Assembly: GCA_002261195.1 (NCBI GenBank)
Contig: MVBO01000022.1
Location: 62,001-126,000 of the forward strand
Direction of reading: 5' to 3'
Length of the DNA stretch: 64,000 bases
From: Bifiguratus adelaidae
Taxonomy: Eukaryota; Mucoromycota; Endogonomycetes; Endogonales
Below, one piece after another: positions 14,001 to 27,217 of the stretch. Below the pieces are notes generated by a model. That model was not told where the DNA came from. It worked only from the letters and a program-made list of their open reading frames with translations, and did no database searches. The translations under genes were made by a program, and so were the position numbers. Positions within the stretch are counted from its first letter, which is position 1, and every line of letters starts with the position of its first letter.

Positions 14001-14874
14001 CCAACGACATCGGCACCTTCACATACGGCGTCAAATGTGCGAGGGTTTTCCAAATTGAAAGACTCCTCGAAAAATATACTCGGTACGAGCTCAATCATTG
14101 GAAGGTCTTCCTCAGAATCTGGTTTAGAATGCGAAGTTGAGATGGATAGATCCGAAAGACTCGAAGTGGGTATAGTTGGAACGCCGTACGGATTGCGACC
14201 GCTGACTTGCTGTTTTTGCGGCTCCGGTGAACCTCCCCCTAGTGGTCTGGATAGACTGCTCTCATTTCCGTCTTCTTGAAGAGATGTTGCACTGGCTCGA
14301 AGATTTTTGTTTGTCGCGTATCGTTCGAAAACCGGCGTAATGTGTTTAATGTATGCGTCAAATTCGGATGACCGTACTCGCGGAATAGCAACGTGAGGTG
14401 TAGGTGGGATGTCGTTTTTGGTGGGTCGTGGTATGTTGGATGATCGATTTGCAGGGTCGTTCAGCACGCCTTATTGTAATTACATAGTCAGCTTGTGTAA
14501 GTTTGACCAGGCACATTTCGCTCTAGCAGTTTGATCCTACCTGAGATAGCATTAAAACCAATGTCCTTCGTCGTCCATGGTACGGACGCTTCGCTCAAGG
14601 TACTAAAATTCAAAAAGTTGGAGCTTCGCCGTGCATGTTCTGAGCCATATATCTTGCTCCAAGGCCGCTGAGTAGTAGACGCTCTTATTGACGTTGGCCG
14701 ACTATGTCGCAAGCTCGGTGACCGTACATGACCTCTACTTGGTAGTTCCTGGGGTATATCTTCGGACGAAGCACTTGCGAAAGCGGCATCAGGACTTGCT
14801 GTCGTCAAAGGAAGACTTTCAGTAGAAGTCGGACCCGAAGAGGTCTTGGGTGGAGAGACGCTGCCCGACTCCAT
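11049..14874 (-). CDS. VPS54: Vps54, GARP tethering complex subunit
   Basis: Subunit of the Golgi-associated retrograde protein complex, which tethers endosome-derived vesicles at the trans-Golgi. A Ser/Pro-rich N terminus (about 14300-14870) is followed by the Vps54 N-terminal module: SIFFEESFNLENPRTFDAV, LSQYLDTVEVHLTREISKRS, ALYNLQSLHQETVGCVAQID and GQRDYFGALFLIEES. The C-terminal half contains LIPFIKRCFQQHMP, the DFQEHQRELHAKLVSIMQDF block (11560-11640), then VRLHKVLAKYLPSADTQKAI and a final exon ending at TAG 11049-11051. The ATG at 14872-14874 is the only good start. The start codon of the divergent small gene is 9 bp away. Full length and architecture look complete. Confidence 0.92.
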
Positions 14875-14883
14875 CAAGTCAAC

Positions 14884-15234
14884 ATGTCGCGCGCGTGGAC
14901 AAGAAATGCATACGTCACTCTTTTTATTTGTTGCTTCCTCTCTCTTGTTGCCATGTCCATCACATCCTACATTGCTGGGTTTGCTGCCCTTGGTTTCAGT
15001 GTTCGAGCCTATGCTCTTGGTCTGCAGAAGAGATCGCTGGTAGAAGGTTTGTTCAATAATGCTGGATATGACGTCGGTTTAACAGATGCCATCTCAGGTC
15101 TCCATACCCACTTCTTAACAGCGACGGCCTTTGGCGGTATTGGTTACTGGTTATACCACGTACAACAACGTCAATATGAGCAGATCGAAGCAAAGAAGCA
15201 TATCCTGCTGCAAAATCGGGAAGCTGCCGAATAG
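14884..15234 (+). CDS. Small membrane protein, probable complex I NDUFC2/NUXM-like subunit
   Basis: Intronless gene for 116 residues. It has an N-terminal hydrophobic stretch (about residues 10-37, YVTLFICCFLSLVAMSITSY), a polar segment LGLQKRSLVEGLFNNAGYD, a second hydrophobic stretch around SGLHTHFLTATAFGGIGYWL, then a charged helical tail HVQQRQYEQIEAKK. A small protein with two membrane spans, a GLH motif before the second span and a charged tail resembles NDUFC2 (B14.5b) and the fungal NUXM subunit of NADH:ubiquinone oxidoreductase. That is my reading of the pattern, not a proven match. It is divergent from VPS54, with only 9 bp between start codons, and convergent with MTG2. The lack of introns is unusual here but expected for so short a gene. 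Confidence 0.5.
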   Translation: MSRAWTRNAYVTLFICCFLSLVAMSITSYIAGFAALGFSVRAYALGLQKRSLVEGLFNNAGYDVGLTDAISGLHTHFLTATAFGGIGYWLYHVQQRQYEQIEAKKHILLQNREAAE

Positions 15235-15382
15235 AAAGTCAGTACAGCTAAAAGGATTTTCGTCATGACTCGGAGAAACGCAACAGACGCTGGACGCGGG
15301 TTCATCATGACATTGTAATTTACACCACCCACAAGGATGTAGTTCTGAATACACTGGTTTATACTACAAAGATGCGACGGCT

Positions 15383-16974
15383 TCACTCATGGCTTGATTT
15401 GCGATCTTCCACGAGTTTTCGCAAGATGCTGGTCGCTTTCTCGATATTCTTGCGATATTTGGCCGAAACGGGTATGATGATGGGTGCTTCCTTTGTTGAT
15501 CTGGAAGGAAAGGCTTGTTCGCTGAATTCGTTCTGCAGCAGAGTTTTGAATTTCTCAAAGTTTTGCTTCGCAGTCTCCGAGATATCTGCCTTGTTTGCGA
15601 TAATGATGCTGGGGCGTTTGGTCAGCCCTTCTTTGTAAGCTTCGAGTTCACTGCGTAGGACGTGAAAATCGCGCCAGGGTCCTTCGCCGTTGGCCTCTTC
15701 CTGACCAATGTCGATGACATAGACGAGAACACGCGAACGTTCAACATGTCGTAGGAAGGCGTGGCCTAAACCCACGTTTTTGTGAGCACCACGGATGAGA
15801 CCTGGAATGTCCGCAATTGTCAAGTGATGCCCGTCGCGGTACTGTATTGTGCCAATGTATGGATTCAGAGTGCTGAAAGGATATGGCGCGATTTTAGGAT
15901 GAGCGTTGGAGACTGCTGCCAAGAATGTGGATTTACCCGCGTTGGGCAAACCGACTAATCCGCAATCCGCAATCGATTTGAGTTCTAATGTGAGATATCG
16001 AGTATGGCCTTTTGACCCGCGAGTGGCATACTTTGGCGATCTGTTAGCATTTGTCCAAAAGTGAGGATTGCCGAAACCGCCGTGTCCTCCGCTTGCGATG
16101 AGAATGGCATCTTTCATGTCTTGTGGTTGTAGTGATGGTGTTTCCGCCTGTGAGTTTCCGCGTTGTCTGTTTGCTCGGTAACATCGAACGACACTTTCCT
16201 CTCCAGCTCTTTTTTGCGAAGCCGTTCGATGTGTCGCTCTTCATCCTTGAGTATCTTTTGAGCCTCGTTGAAGAAGTCTATCCTTCCTTCGCTTTCTACA
16301 AAAGCCGTTGCACTGGGATGATGCACCCATCTCGATTCATCCTGTGTTTGACCAACGGACAGTTCATCATCATCCTTTTGAGGTGGTGGAGGTGGATCGA
16401 TCTCCCGTACCTCCGTGCCATAGGGTACCTCAATGTATAGATCTTTCCCTGCTGCACCATGTCTCACCCCTCCCTTGCCGTTATCGCCATGTTTGGCTGC
16501 ACATCGATAGGGTATATGCGCAAGACTTGTCACTTCAGACGAAGGCAGAAAGTACACATGACCACCGCGACCACCGTTACCCCCATTCGGAGGTCCTTTA
16601 GCCGTGTGCTTTTCACGAAGAAATGAGACGCAACCGTCTCCACCGTCACCGCCGCTAGCCACAACGCGAATGTAATCGACGAATTTTGCTCCCTAGACGC
16701 GGTAAGATCCACATGCGCATCAATACCATGGTATCAATTGGCCGTATTGAACGCACTGTTGACTCACCTTTGTTCTCTTCCATGTACCCTTATTCTGTGC
16801 TCGTCGGTCAGCATGCGCGACATTCTCAGCGTCTTCCGGAGGGCGTGATTCTGTGGTCTTTGATCGTAGTAAACACCACACGCATGGTTGTCCTGCTCGA
16901 GATCTTGTTGTTCCAAGGACGGACAGGCGTTGAGGTAACCTCGCAGTCGTTCCCGTCACTCGCAGTATGAGCAT
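15383..16974 (-). CDS. MTG2: Obg-family GTPase Mtg2, mitochondrial ribosome assembly
   Basis: Mitochondrial Obg GTPase needed for maturation of the large mitoribosomal subunit. Exon 1 (16974 down to about 16768) encodes an Arg-rich, acid-poor leader (MLILRVTGTTARLPQRLSVL) that looks like a mitochondrial presequence. The glycine-rich Obg fold follows: ASGGDGGDGCVSFLREK, PNGGNGGRGGHVYF, and ASGGHGGFGNPHF near 16060. Then comes the G domain: G1 GLPNAGKST, G3 DIPGLIRGAH, G4 ANKAD and G5 PVSAKYRKNI. An acidic, charged insert of about 70 residues splits the Obg fold, as in other fungal Mtg2 proteins. An intron of about 46 nt (acceptor CTCACAG, near 16155-16200) joins LERK to AETPSLQPQDM. Stop at 15383-15385. 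Confidence 0.93.
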
Positions 16975-17411
16975 AGGAACGTCGGGTTTAAATTTCTGAT
17001 TCCGCAGCCAAACGAGCTTTTGGTGCTTTGTTGAACGTTTGCAGTTGGCGAGACATCTTCTCTTTACCCTTTAACCGAGTCAATCTACACGGTTAAAATT
17101 CGTCAAGTGCGCTTGACAATGTCTTTGACCGTGCGCTGCATGTGCTCTCGCATGTTGGTGCCGGCAAACTTCTAGTTTCCTCTCGGAAATGTATCGTTTG
17201 CTAGCCATAGACCATTCATATGAAGAAAGAAAGCGATGCTTTAGCTCATGACTGGGGTCGATATATTAACGAGTACAAGCTCAATGCCTCTATGTCGTTC
17301 AGGCTTTCCCATACTGACTTAAATGAAACGCGAAAAAAATGAATTAACGCGAAAAAACGCGTAACGCGACTTTTTCATTTCGCTCTTCTTTTGTAGAAAT
17401 AGCACTGAAAG
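16975..17411. other. Intergenic region between MTG2 and MCM6
   Basis: A 437 bp divergent promoter region. Apart from the cluster of ACGCG sites close to MCM6 (annotated separately) I see no gene or RNA in it. Confidence 0.6.
17328..17368 (+). promoter_or_regulatory. Cluster of four ACGCG (MCB/SCB-like) sites upstream of MCM6
   Basis: Four ACGCG cores start at 17328, 17347, 17357 and 17364, within 41 bp and 44-84 bp upstream of the MCM6 ATG. The third is a full ACGCGT (MluI cell-cycle box), and two are followed by A-runs (CGCGAAAA, close to the SCB core). Sites of this kind bind MBF/SBF in yeasts and drive G1/S transcription. Finding them in front of an MCM gene is what that model predicts. 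Function here is inferred. Confidence 0.65.
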
Positions 17412-20797
<3,386 letters not shown>

Positions 20798-20846
20798 CGT
20801 CACCCGAAATAAATGTGTGCGCGCTTTGGACCCGTATTTGTTGACA

Positions 20847-22322
20847 ATGTTCACCGAGAAGGCAGGAGGGACGTGGAAGGCGACGACATGGGCAGCCATT
20901 AGGAACCCAAACATGCCGGCAGAGGGTGCCGGTAACCAAACCTTTGATAATAGGATGTTGGCTGGGGCTGTCGCTGGAGTTCCACTGCTCATCATCTTTG
21001 GAACGCGCTGGTCGCTATGGTGGTATCCGGTTTTTTTTGTGCTTTGCGCGCTTCCCGTCTTGGCTACGACACTCTACTTGTATTCCTCCATAGCACCTAG
21101 GTACAACAACAAGGTTGCGCTCCCTGGAAGGAACTTGGAGTCCTACATCACCATCAATGACCCCGAGCTCAAGTCTCGCTACTTTGAACGCAACTTGATT
21201 CCGATGGAGACCTTTTTCGAGGCATACTTTGATGATAAGATTGATCTGAACGGTGATGCTCTTGACGTTCTTGAGGTCCGACACGACTGGGCTCGCTTCC
21301 AGTTTACCCTTGGTCAATTCCAGTTCTTCCTTACTCAATGGATTCCTGAGACGCTCTGGCATTCAAAGAAGCAAGATGAGGATCAGGTCCGTGATCATTA
21401 TGATAGAGGTAGGTCATGCATGGGTGGATACTGTCTTTGATCTGACTGAATCGCGTTAGGTGACGACTTTTACTCGTGGTTCCTTGGTCCCCGCATGATC
21501 TACACCTCAGGTATCATCGCTGACAAGAACAAGCGCGAAACTTTGGAGCAATTGCAAGATAACAAGCTTGAGCTTGTGTCCCAGAAGATGAACTTCCAAA
21601 AGGGCGAGCATCACTTGGACATTGGTTGTGGCTGGGGAACTCTCGTTGCCTATGTCAGCAAGAATTATGGTACCGATTCTACTGGTGTGACCCTGGGTTT
21701 GAATCAGACCGAGTTTGGTAATAACCGTATCAAGGAATATGGAGTCGATTCTTCTCAAGCGCGTATCCTGTGCATGGATTACAGAGACATTCCCGCTCGT
21801 CCCAAGTTTAACAAAATCACCTGTCTTGAGATGGCCGAGCATGTCGGTGTCCGCAAATTCCAAGAATTCTTGCTCCAAGTCCGCGACATGTTGGAAGATG
21901 ATGGTTTGTTCTTTTTGCAAATTGCCGGACTTCGCAATACTTGGCAATATGAAGACTTCATCTGGGGTCTCTTCATGGCCAAGTATGTCTTCCCTGGCGC
22001 GGATGCTTCTTGCCCTCTCTATTGGGTCATCAACCAATTGGAATGCGCTGGATTCGAAGTGCACACCGTTGATACCATTGGCGTTCACTATTCTGCCACC
22101 ATCCTGTGCTGGTATGAGAACTGGATGAAGAACAAGGACCAAATCATCTCCAAATACGGAAAACGCTGGTTCCGTATCTGGGAGATCTTCTTGGCCTGGT
22201 CTACCATCATTTCTCGCCAAGGTTCCGCCACCTGTTATCAAATCACCGCCCACAAAAACTTGAACGCTTTCGATCGCGCTGGCCTGATTACCAACCGCAC
22301 CTTGCCTAGAGCTTGGAACTAG
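20847..22322 (+). CDS. Sphingolipid (glucosylceramide) C9-methyltransferase
   Basis: SAM-dependent methyltransferase that adds the C9 methyl branch to the sphingoid base of fungal glucosylceramide, at the ER membrane. Two exons (20847-21408 and 21460-22322) give about 474 residues. Two adjacent hydrophobic spans lie near the N terminus (MLAGAVAGVPLLIIFG and WYPVFFVLCALPVLATTLYL). The catalytic domain of the cyclopropane-fatty-acid-synthase type has GDDFYSWFLGPRMIYTSGI, the SAM motif LDIGCGWGTL and CLEMAEHVGVRKF. This family is essentially restricted to fungi, which is the best single pointer to the organism group. Convergent with ORC6 (60 bp between stops). Confidence 0.93.
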
Positions 22323-22382
22323 ACGACACCTAAAATGCCGCTTCTTCAATAGACTATCTATACACATTCTATACACATCCGT

Positions 22383-23610
22383 CTAGCTTTGTGCCCTCAG
22401 TTGAGCTGTAAGCTGGGCTATCATTTCTGTCTTCCACTTTATAAAGTTGTGGTATCGCGGACTGTCTTTGAAGGATGTGAAGGGAACCTAAGGCTTCCGT
22501 GTTAGTGACGAGGAGCAGGGGCTCAGATCGTTGATACTTACCATGCTGACCAGGCCAGATGTTGGAGCCACGACCCCACACACTGCAGCCACCTTCTTGG
22601 ACCGTCTCGATGGGGTTTGAGGCTTGGGCGCTGACGCTGTCTCCACATCGTTGGACCTCCGTCGCTTGCGGAGCGTGCGAGGTGATGGCTCCGTCGGTGG
22701 ACTTTCTGCATCTTCTGGTACATTGTCTTTTCGCGTGTCGTTGTCTCGGATTTCGGAGGATTGGATTGTTGGGGTCGTATCGACGGTGCTTGGTCGGATC
22801 GTACGAGATGTTGATTTACCCAAGGAAAGTTTGGGAGGTGGAGTGGAGATCGGGTTGCTGCGCGTCGTTCGCTGAGGAGCGGGTGGGGGCATGGCAGGCT
22901 TTGGAGCCTTGTCATCAGCGCGAAGGCCGCCTATCGCGGACTCTACTTTGAGCACATGCCGTGTGATATCGGCCGCGCTACAGAAGGCTTGATGTTGCAA
23001 TGTGGTTTTCTCGATGCGAACCTAGGTATCAGGATGAGATAAACGCACGCACGAATGACGGCCTGCTCTTGCCTTCGCATTCCTACACGCTAGCCAAAAG
23101 ACTGCAGCCTTCCACACTGGCCTCTCAAGCTGAGCTGTGGCATTGAGTTGCTGCGACGCCGTCAATGATTGAACATACGCCTCTTTGAAGTCGTTCCAAA
23201 GTTGCTCTGCCCTTGGAATGATCATGGTGCACCCGTTCGCGACGGCAAGCGAGTGAAAGGTCACTTGTTGCTGTATCTTGAGTGATTCACGGACCTTGTT
23301 CAGGAGATTGGTATACTTTCTAGTGTCGCAGTTGGCCAGCTGGTAAGCCTTAGCCGTCGGAAAGGACTTGTCGCCAGACCTAGGCAAAGTGTCGGTCATC
23401 CTCGAAGTGTCTCTGCTATGTGTAAAGCGCGTACCTTTCAAAAGCGAGTTGAACTGCAATCACAAGTTTGGCATTACCTGCACCTTTGAACAACACCGGT
23501 GGTACCTTGCTACTAATGGAGTCATTCAACGACAAGACGCTCTCTTTGAACTTGATATCATGCTTCTCAAAGCGCGACAAGAGATCCTCCACGACGCGTT
23601 TTTCACCCAT
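22383..23610 (-). CDS. ORC6: ORC6, origin recognition complex subunit 6
   Basis: Smallest ORC subunit, with a TFIIB-like helical N-terminal half and a short conserved C-terminal helix that tethers it to ORC3 in animals. The N-terminal exon starts at ATG 23608-23610 (MGEKRVVEDLLSRF). Then come KGAGNAKLVIAVQLAFE (animal: ETSSAVMCLDLAA), FPTAKAYQLANCDTRKYTNL and RPVWKAAVFWLACRNAKARV. A basic, Pro/Ser-rich linker of about 120 residues leads to the last exon, RYHNFIKWKTEMIAQLTAQL, which aligns with the YEEWKRKIL helix of human ORC6. The order and spacing of these blocks support the call; identity per block is modest, as usual for this fast-evolving subunit. Stop TAG at 22383-22385. Divergent from AP-4 sigma with 38 bp between start codons. 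Confidence 0.8.
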
Positions 23611-23648
23611 GCCCTCGAAAGAGACTGTGACAAAATTCGCTTCTCTTC

Positions 23649-24304
23649 ATGCTTCACTTCGTCCTCTTTCTCAACAAGCAGTTACAGACGCGCTTTGCTA
23701 GGTACTATGACTCGCACATGGATCTTGAGGAGCGTCCTGCGTTTGAACAACAGTTGGCACTTTTGTGTGCTCGTCGAAAAGCTCAGGCTGTATGTATAAA
23801 GGATAAGGCGATACCTTGCTGACCTGTATCCTAGTCGTTCTTTTTGGACTATGAAGACTATCGGATAGGTGAGGACTCTGCGGACAATTTCAAGACGATG
23901 CTGACCATGAAACGTAGCTTATCGACCTTATGGCGGGTTGTATGTCATATTTGGATTTGATCGGCATGAGGTGAGATAGATGGTTGATGAGTGTGTTTGC
24001 GGACCCTAACGATCCTTGTAGAATGAGTTTGGGATGTTGGAGTTGATTCAGAACTTTATGGAAGTGCTCAACAAGCATTTTGACAATGTGGTGAGTGTTG
24101 GCAACTTATGTCGATAGCCCATAGTGACCTACAACGTCGTAGACGGAACTGGATGTCATTTTCAATCACATGCGGATACATCTCATTCTTGATGAGATGA
24201 TATTGGATGGCACGATTGTGGAAACGAGTCAATCGCGGATACTTGCACCTGTGGTAGCTCGTGAACACGAGCGCGCGAGCAAGAGGGAAGCACGTGTAAT
24301 GTAG
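23649..24304 (+). CDS. AP4S1: AP-4 sigma-type clathrin-adaptor small chain
   Basis: Small (sigma) subunit of a heterotetrameric adaptor. The start MLHFVLFLNKQLQTRFARYY is followed by SFFLDYEDYRIAYRPYGGLY, ENEFGMLELIQNFMEVLNKH and NVTELDVIFNHMRIHLILDE. The diagnostic end, MILDGTIVETSQSRILAPVV, matches human AP4S1 ([20 protein letters not shown]) much better than sigma-1, -2 or -3, where this part reads GGEVQETSKK and similar. About 150 residues, close to AP4S1 (144). The call rests on five exons with introns after KAQA, DYRI, RHE and DNV. AP-4 sorts cargo at the trans-Golgi, is found across eukaryotes but has been lost from most well-studied fungi. The other three AP-4 subunits are not in this window. 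Confidence 0.85.
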
Positions 24305-24418
24305 AATAGAGGGTATATCATAGTCAGTGTATATCAGAACTGTATAATGCCAGACCCAATTATCAATATTCTTCTATTACAATGGTGATGCTAATCCATT
24401 CTGGCAAGAATATTACAC

Positions 24419-27134
24419 TCAAACAGCTCCCACAATCTCGTCCGCCTTCTCGAGAGCCTACAGCAGGATATTATTAACTACACTAAGCCGAGTGCCAACG
24501 ACTTACCTCAATCATCTTCTTGCATTCCTTTCTTCGTTGAGTAGTGAATTCACTTTCTTCCAAGAGCTCGTTCAATGCTTCACTCTTGTACAATTCTGTC
24601 AGCAATTCACGTTGCAATCCCTCCTTGGCGTGGTTCACCAAGTTCAGCATGACGGCTTTGGGTACCATATCAATCATAGTACGTTTGACAATGTTGAAGT
24701 ACGACGAAATAAGCATTTCTAGGGAGGGTTATGGAGGTGCTATAGAAAGGTAGGATGCCCAAAACTTACTGATGACCTCAGTCTCCATGATTTCGCGCTC
24801 TGACAAAGTACCGCTTGCTTTCAAGACTGGTGGGGGCTGTGATATGAATTTGATTCGTTTAGATGCTTCATCGTATGCCTACAACAGGATACTCACCGGT
24901 TCCATAACGCCGCCCTTGCTCTTCTTCTTGTTGGATGCGAAAAAGCTGCCAAAGAAGCTTCCGGAATCTTCGGTGGGATTTTGGTACGCAGGCGTAATGT
25001 TGGCACTCGGGGGGATCTTGTTTCCTTTGGTATCCACTTGCTGCGGCTTATTGGCATTCATGCGGTCGTTGACCAAGGCCACGGCACGGTGGCCATTCAG
25101 GAACTCGGGATGGGTGGTGTTGATATAACAGGCCTCCATGCTTTAAAGACGAACGAGCGCATGAGCAAAAAGGTCCACTATAGCATTGCCGCCAAATTAC
25201 CTGACAAGGTCGGTAACAAGCTTATTGGTGGGTCCCATGGCCTTCTTGAAATAATTAATGACAACGGAGTAGAAGCGTTCACGCATGTTTGGGAAGCGTT
25301 TAAAGAACTAAGATAAGGTCAGGCAAGGCATGCAATGACATCCGACCTCAAGCACCTACCTGCTTGTTCAATGATTGACTTAGAATGCGCACAAGCTCGT
25401 CATACACCATGTTGACACATTTCAAGCTTGGCTCTTCCAAGCGCTTAATTTGCTGCTTCACAATGACTTCGAAAGCTGTAGTGGCTACAAATAGCGCAGG
25501 CGAGGAGCCCTGAAAACGGTCATTAGTCGCTACATAGAGTCGGATACGTTATCATCGACATACCGAAGAGTTGTAAAGGATTGTACGAATGTCGACATCT
25601 TTGATCTGATCAAAAGGATCCAAAGCATTCACACCGCCGGCGTATAGTTCGTGGAACACAAAGGCAATTCTAGCGCCTCCAGAGAGCTCAAAGCTACTCA
25701 AATCGTTGGAGTTACCGTCAATGACGGTTCTAAATTCGTTAGTGAATTCTGTGATGATATTGAGTACAAGGTTGGCTTGGGAACCGCTGGATCCATCATC
25801 CATAGGGTCCCCAAGCGTTTGCAATTCTTGTTGGTATTTGATGAGTGCAGCTTGAATTTTAGATTTGATCTCAGGAAGGGTATTGCGGATGTGATGCATC
25901 AGAATCTAAAGGCACGGGTGAGTTTGAACGAGCTTACGCTAGCGAAGACTTACCATGTTTAGCTTGCGGGCCAAAAAGGGTGTACCACAGTATTGCGCTT
26001 TGCTGCGATAGGCCGAATGATTCTCAAAGAAGGCTTTCTCGGCATCGAGTGCCTTGGAGATGGTCTTGTTTGTATCGATATCTCTTTGGCCGCGGTTGAC
26101 TACCGGGACGTAACCGAGACGCAAGGGAATGATACGGCCGGCCAAAATATCGACCACATCAGTTCCTTGGTCCATAAGATCCACCTTGGTAAGTACACCA
26201 ATTGTTCGTGCGCCTTCAGGATCAACTTCACGGGCTAGTTTAAGACCGTCAGAGTTGGCCAAATCTGTATTGGCAGCTGTAACTGCTAAAATGATGGCAT
26301 TTGGTTTGGTGATGTACTTGATGATCATTTCTCGAATCTGACGCTCAATATCCTTTGGCTGATCGCCGACAGGAACCTGAAATAGTTGCATTAGTGCCAA
26401 GACAGCCCCTTTGATAGTCCACACTACCCACCTTGGTCAAACCAGGAAGGTCCACCAAAGTAAGTGTAAGCACGTTAGGTGAAAAGATGCGCAGGTTGAT
26501 GGGTTGCGGCGAGATGCCAGCATTTCTTCCCGTCTTGGCTTCCGTATCCTTGATAATCTCCTCGCGAATTTTGTTGAAGTCGGCAAACTTGACACCGGGC
26601 AAATGCAAAAACTCTCCCCATTCCGTAGGCTCTTTATTGGCTGCATCCGGAGCAGCGGCATCCTTATCGCTCTCCTCTGTTTCCTCTTTGGCGTCCCCGT
26701 TCGCTAGTTTGGTCTCATCGGCGACACCGTTGGGTTTGACCCCAGGCACGGGTCTATTAATGAGTTGGAGAATCTAGGTGGTGGTCAGAGCGCAATGCAA
26801 CGCCAAGAGCCACGTCAGATGTCCAACGTGCAGCCTTACCAGCGGTCTTCTTGTGACAATGCCAGTACCTCTTGGCAGAAAGTCACGTCCGACAATGTTC
26901 TCCAACACTGAGGACTTTCCAGACGACTGAGCGCCGATAACGACAATCTGCGGCAAGTCGACAGGGTTCTGAACACCCACGGTAGCAAAGGCATCCTGCA
27001 GCTTATTGACTGAAATACAACGAAGGACGTGTCAGTATCAGGCACCCTTGTCATGCCATGTTCCAAGCCATTCTATGCTTGTCATACACCTCCGACCTCC
27101 TCTACTCACCTGTCTTAATCAGTGTTGCGTCCAT
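24419..27134 (-). CDS. VPS1: Vps1-type dynamin GTPase
   Basis: Large GTPase for membrane fission at Golgi/endosomes and peroxisomes. Exon 1 MDATLIKTV joins NKLQDAF across a long intron of about 100 nt. The G domain has [20 protein letters not shown], the TGIVTRR switch, DLPGLTKV and TKVDLMD. An acidic, Glu/Lys/Ala-rich insert sits between the RRPLV and PTEWGEF blocks, as in Vps1. The middle domain includes [14 protein letters not shown]. The pair [20 protein letters not shown] is typical of Vps1 and differs from the mitochondrial Dnm1 version. A variable linker precedes the GED (about 24490-24720), and the end is [15 protein letters not shown]. No PH or proline-rich domain, as expected. Convergent with AP-4 sigma (about 114 bp between stops). 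Confidence 0.92.
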
Positions 27135-27217
27135 GATGCATATACGCAGAGCAAAAGAAGCGTCGCTTAGCGTTAAGGTCCAAAGGATTTCGTCACCATG
27201 TCCATTAATGAATTAAA

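Noticed and set aside
21507-22376. Long minus-strand open frame (289 codons) opposite the C9-methyltransferase
   Set aside because: Mirror of a strongly biased coding exon; no family pattern of its own.
22507-23000. Plus-strand open frames opposite ORC6
   Set aside because: Antisense shadows of the Pro/Ser-rich ORC6 linker.
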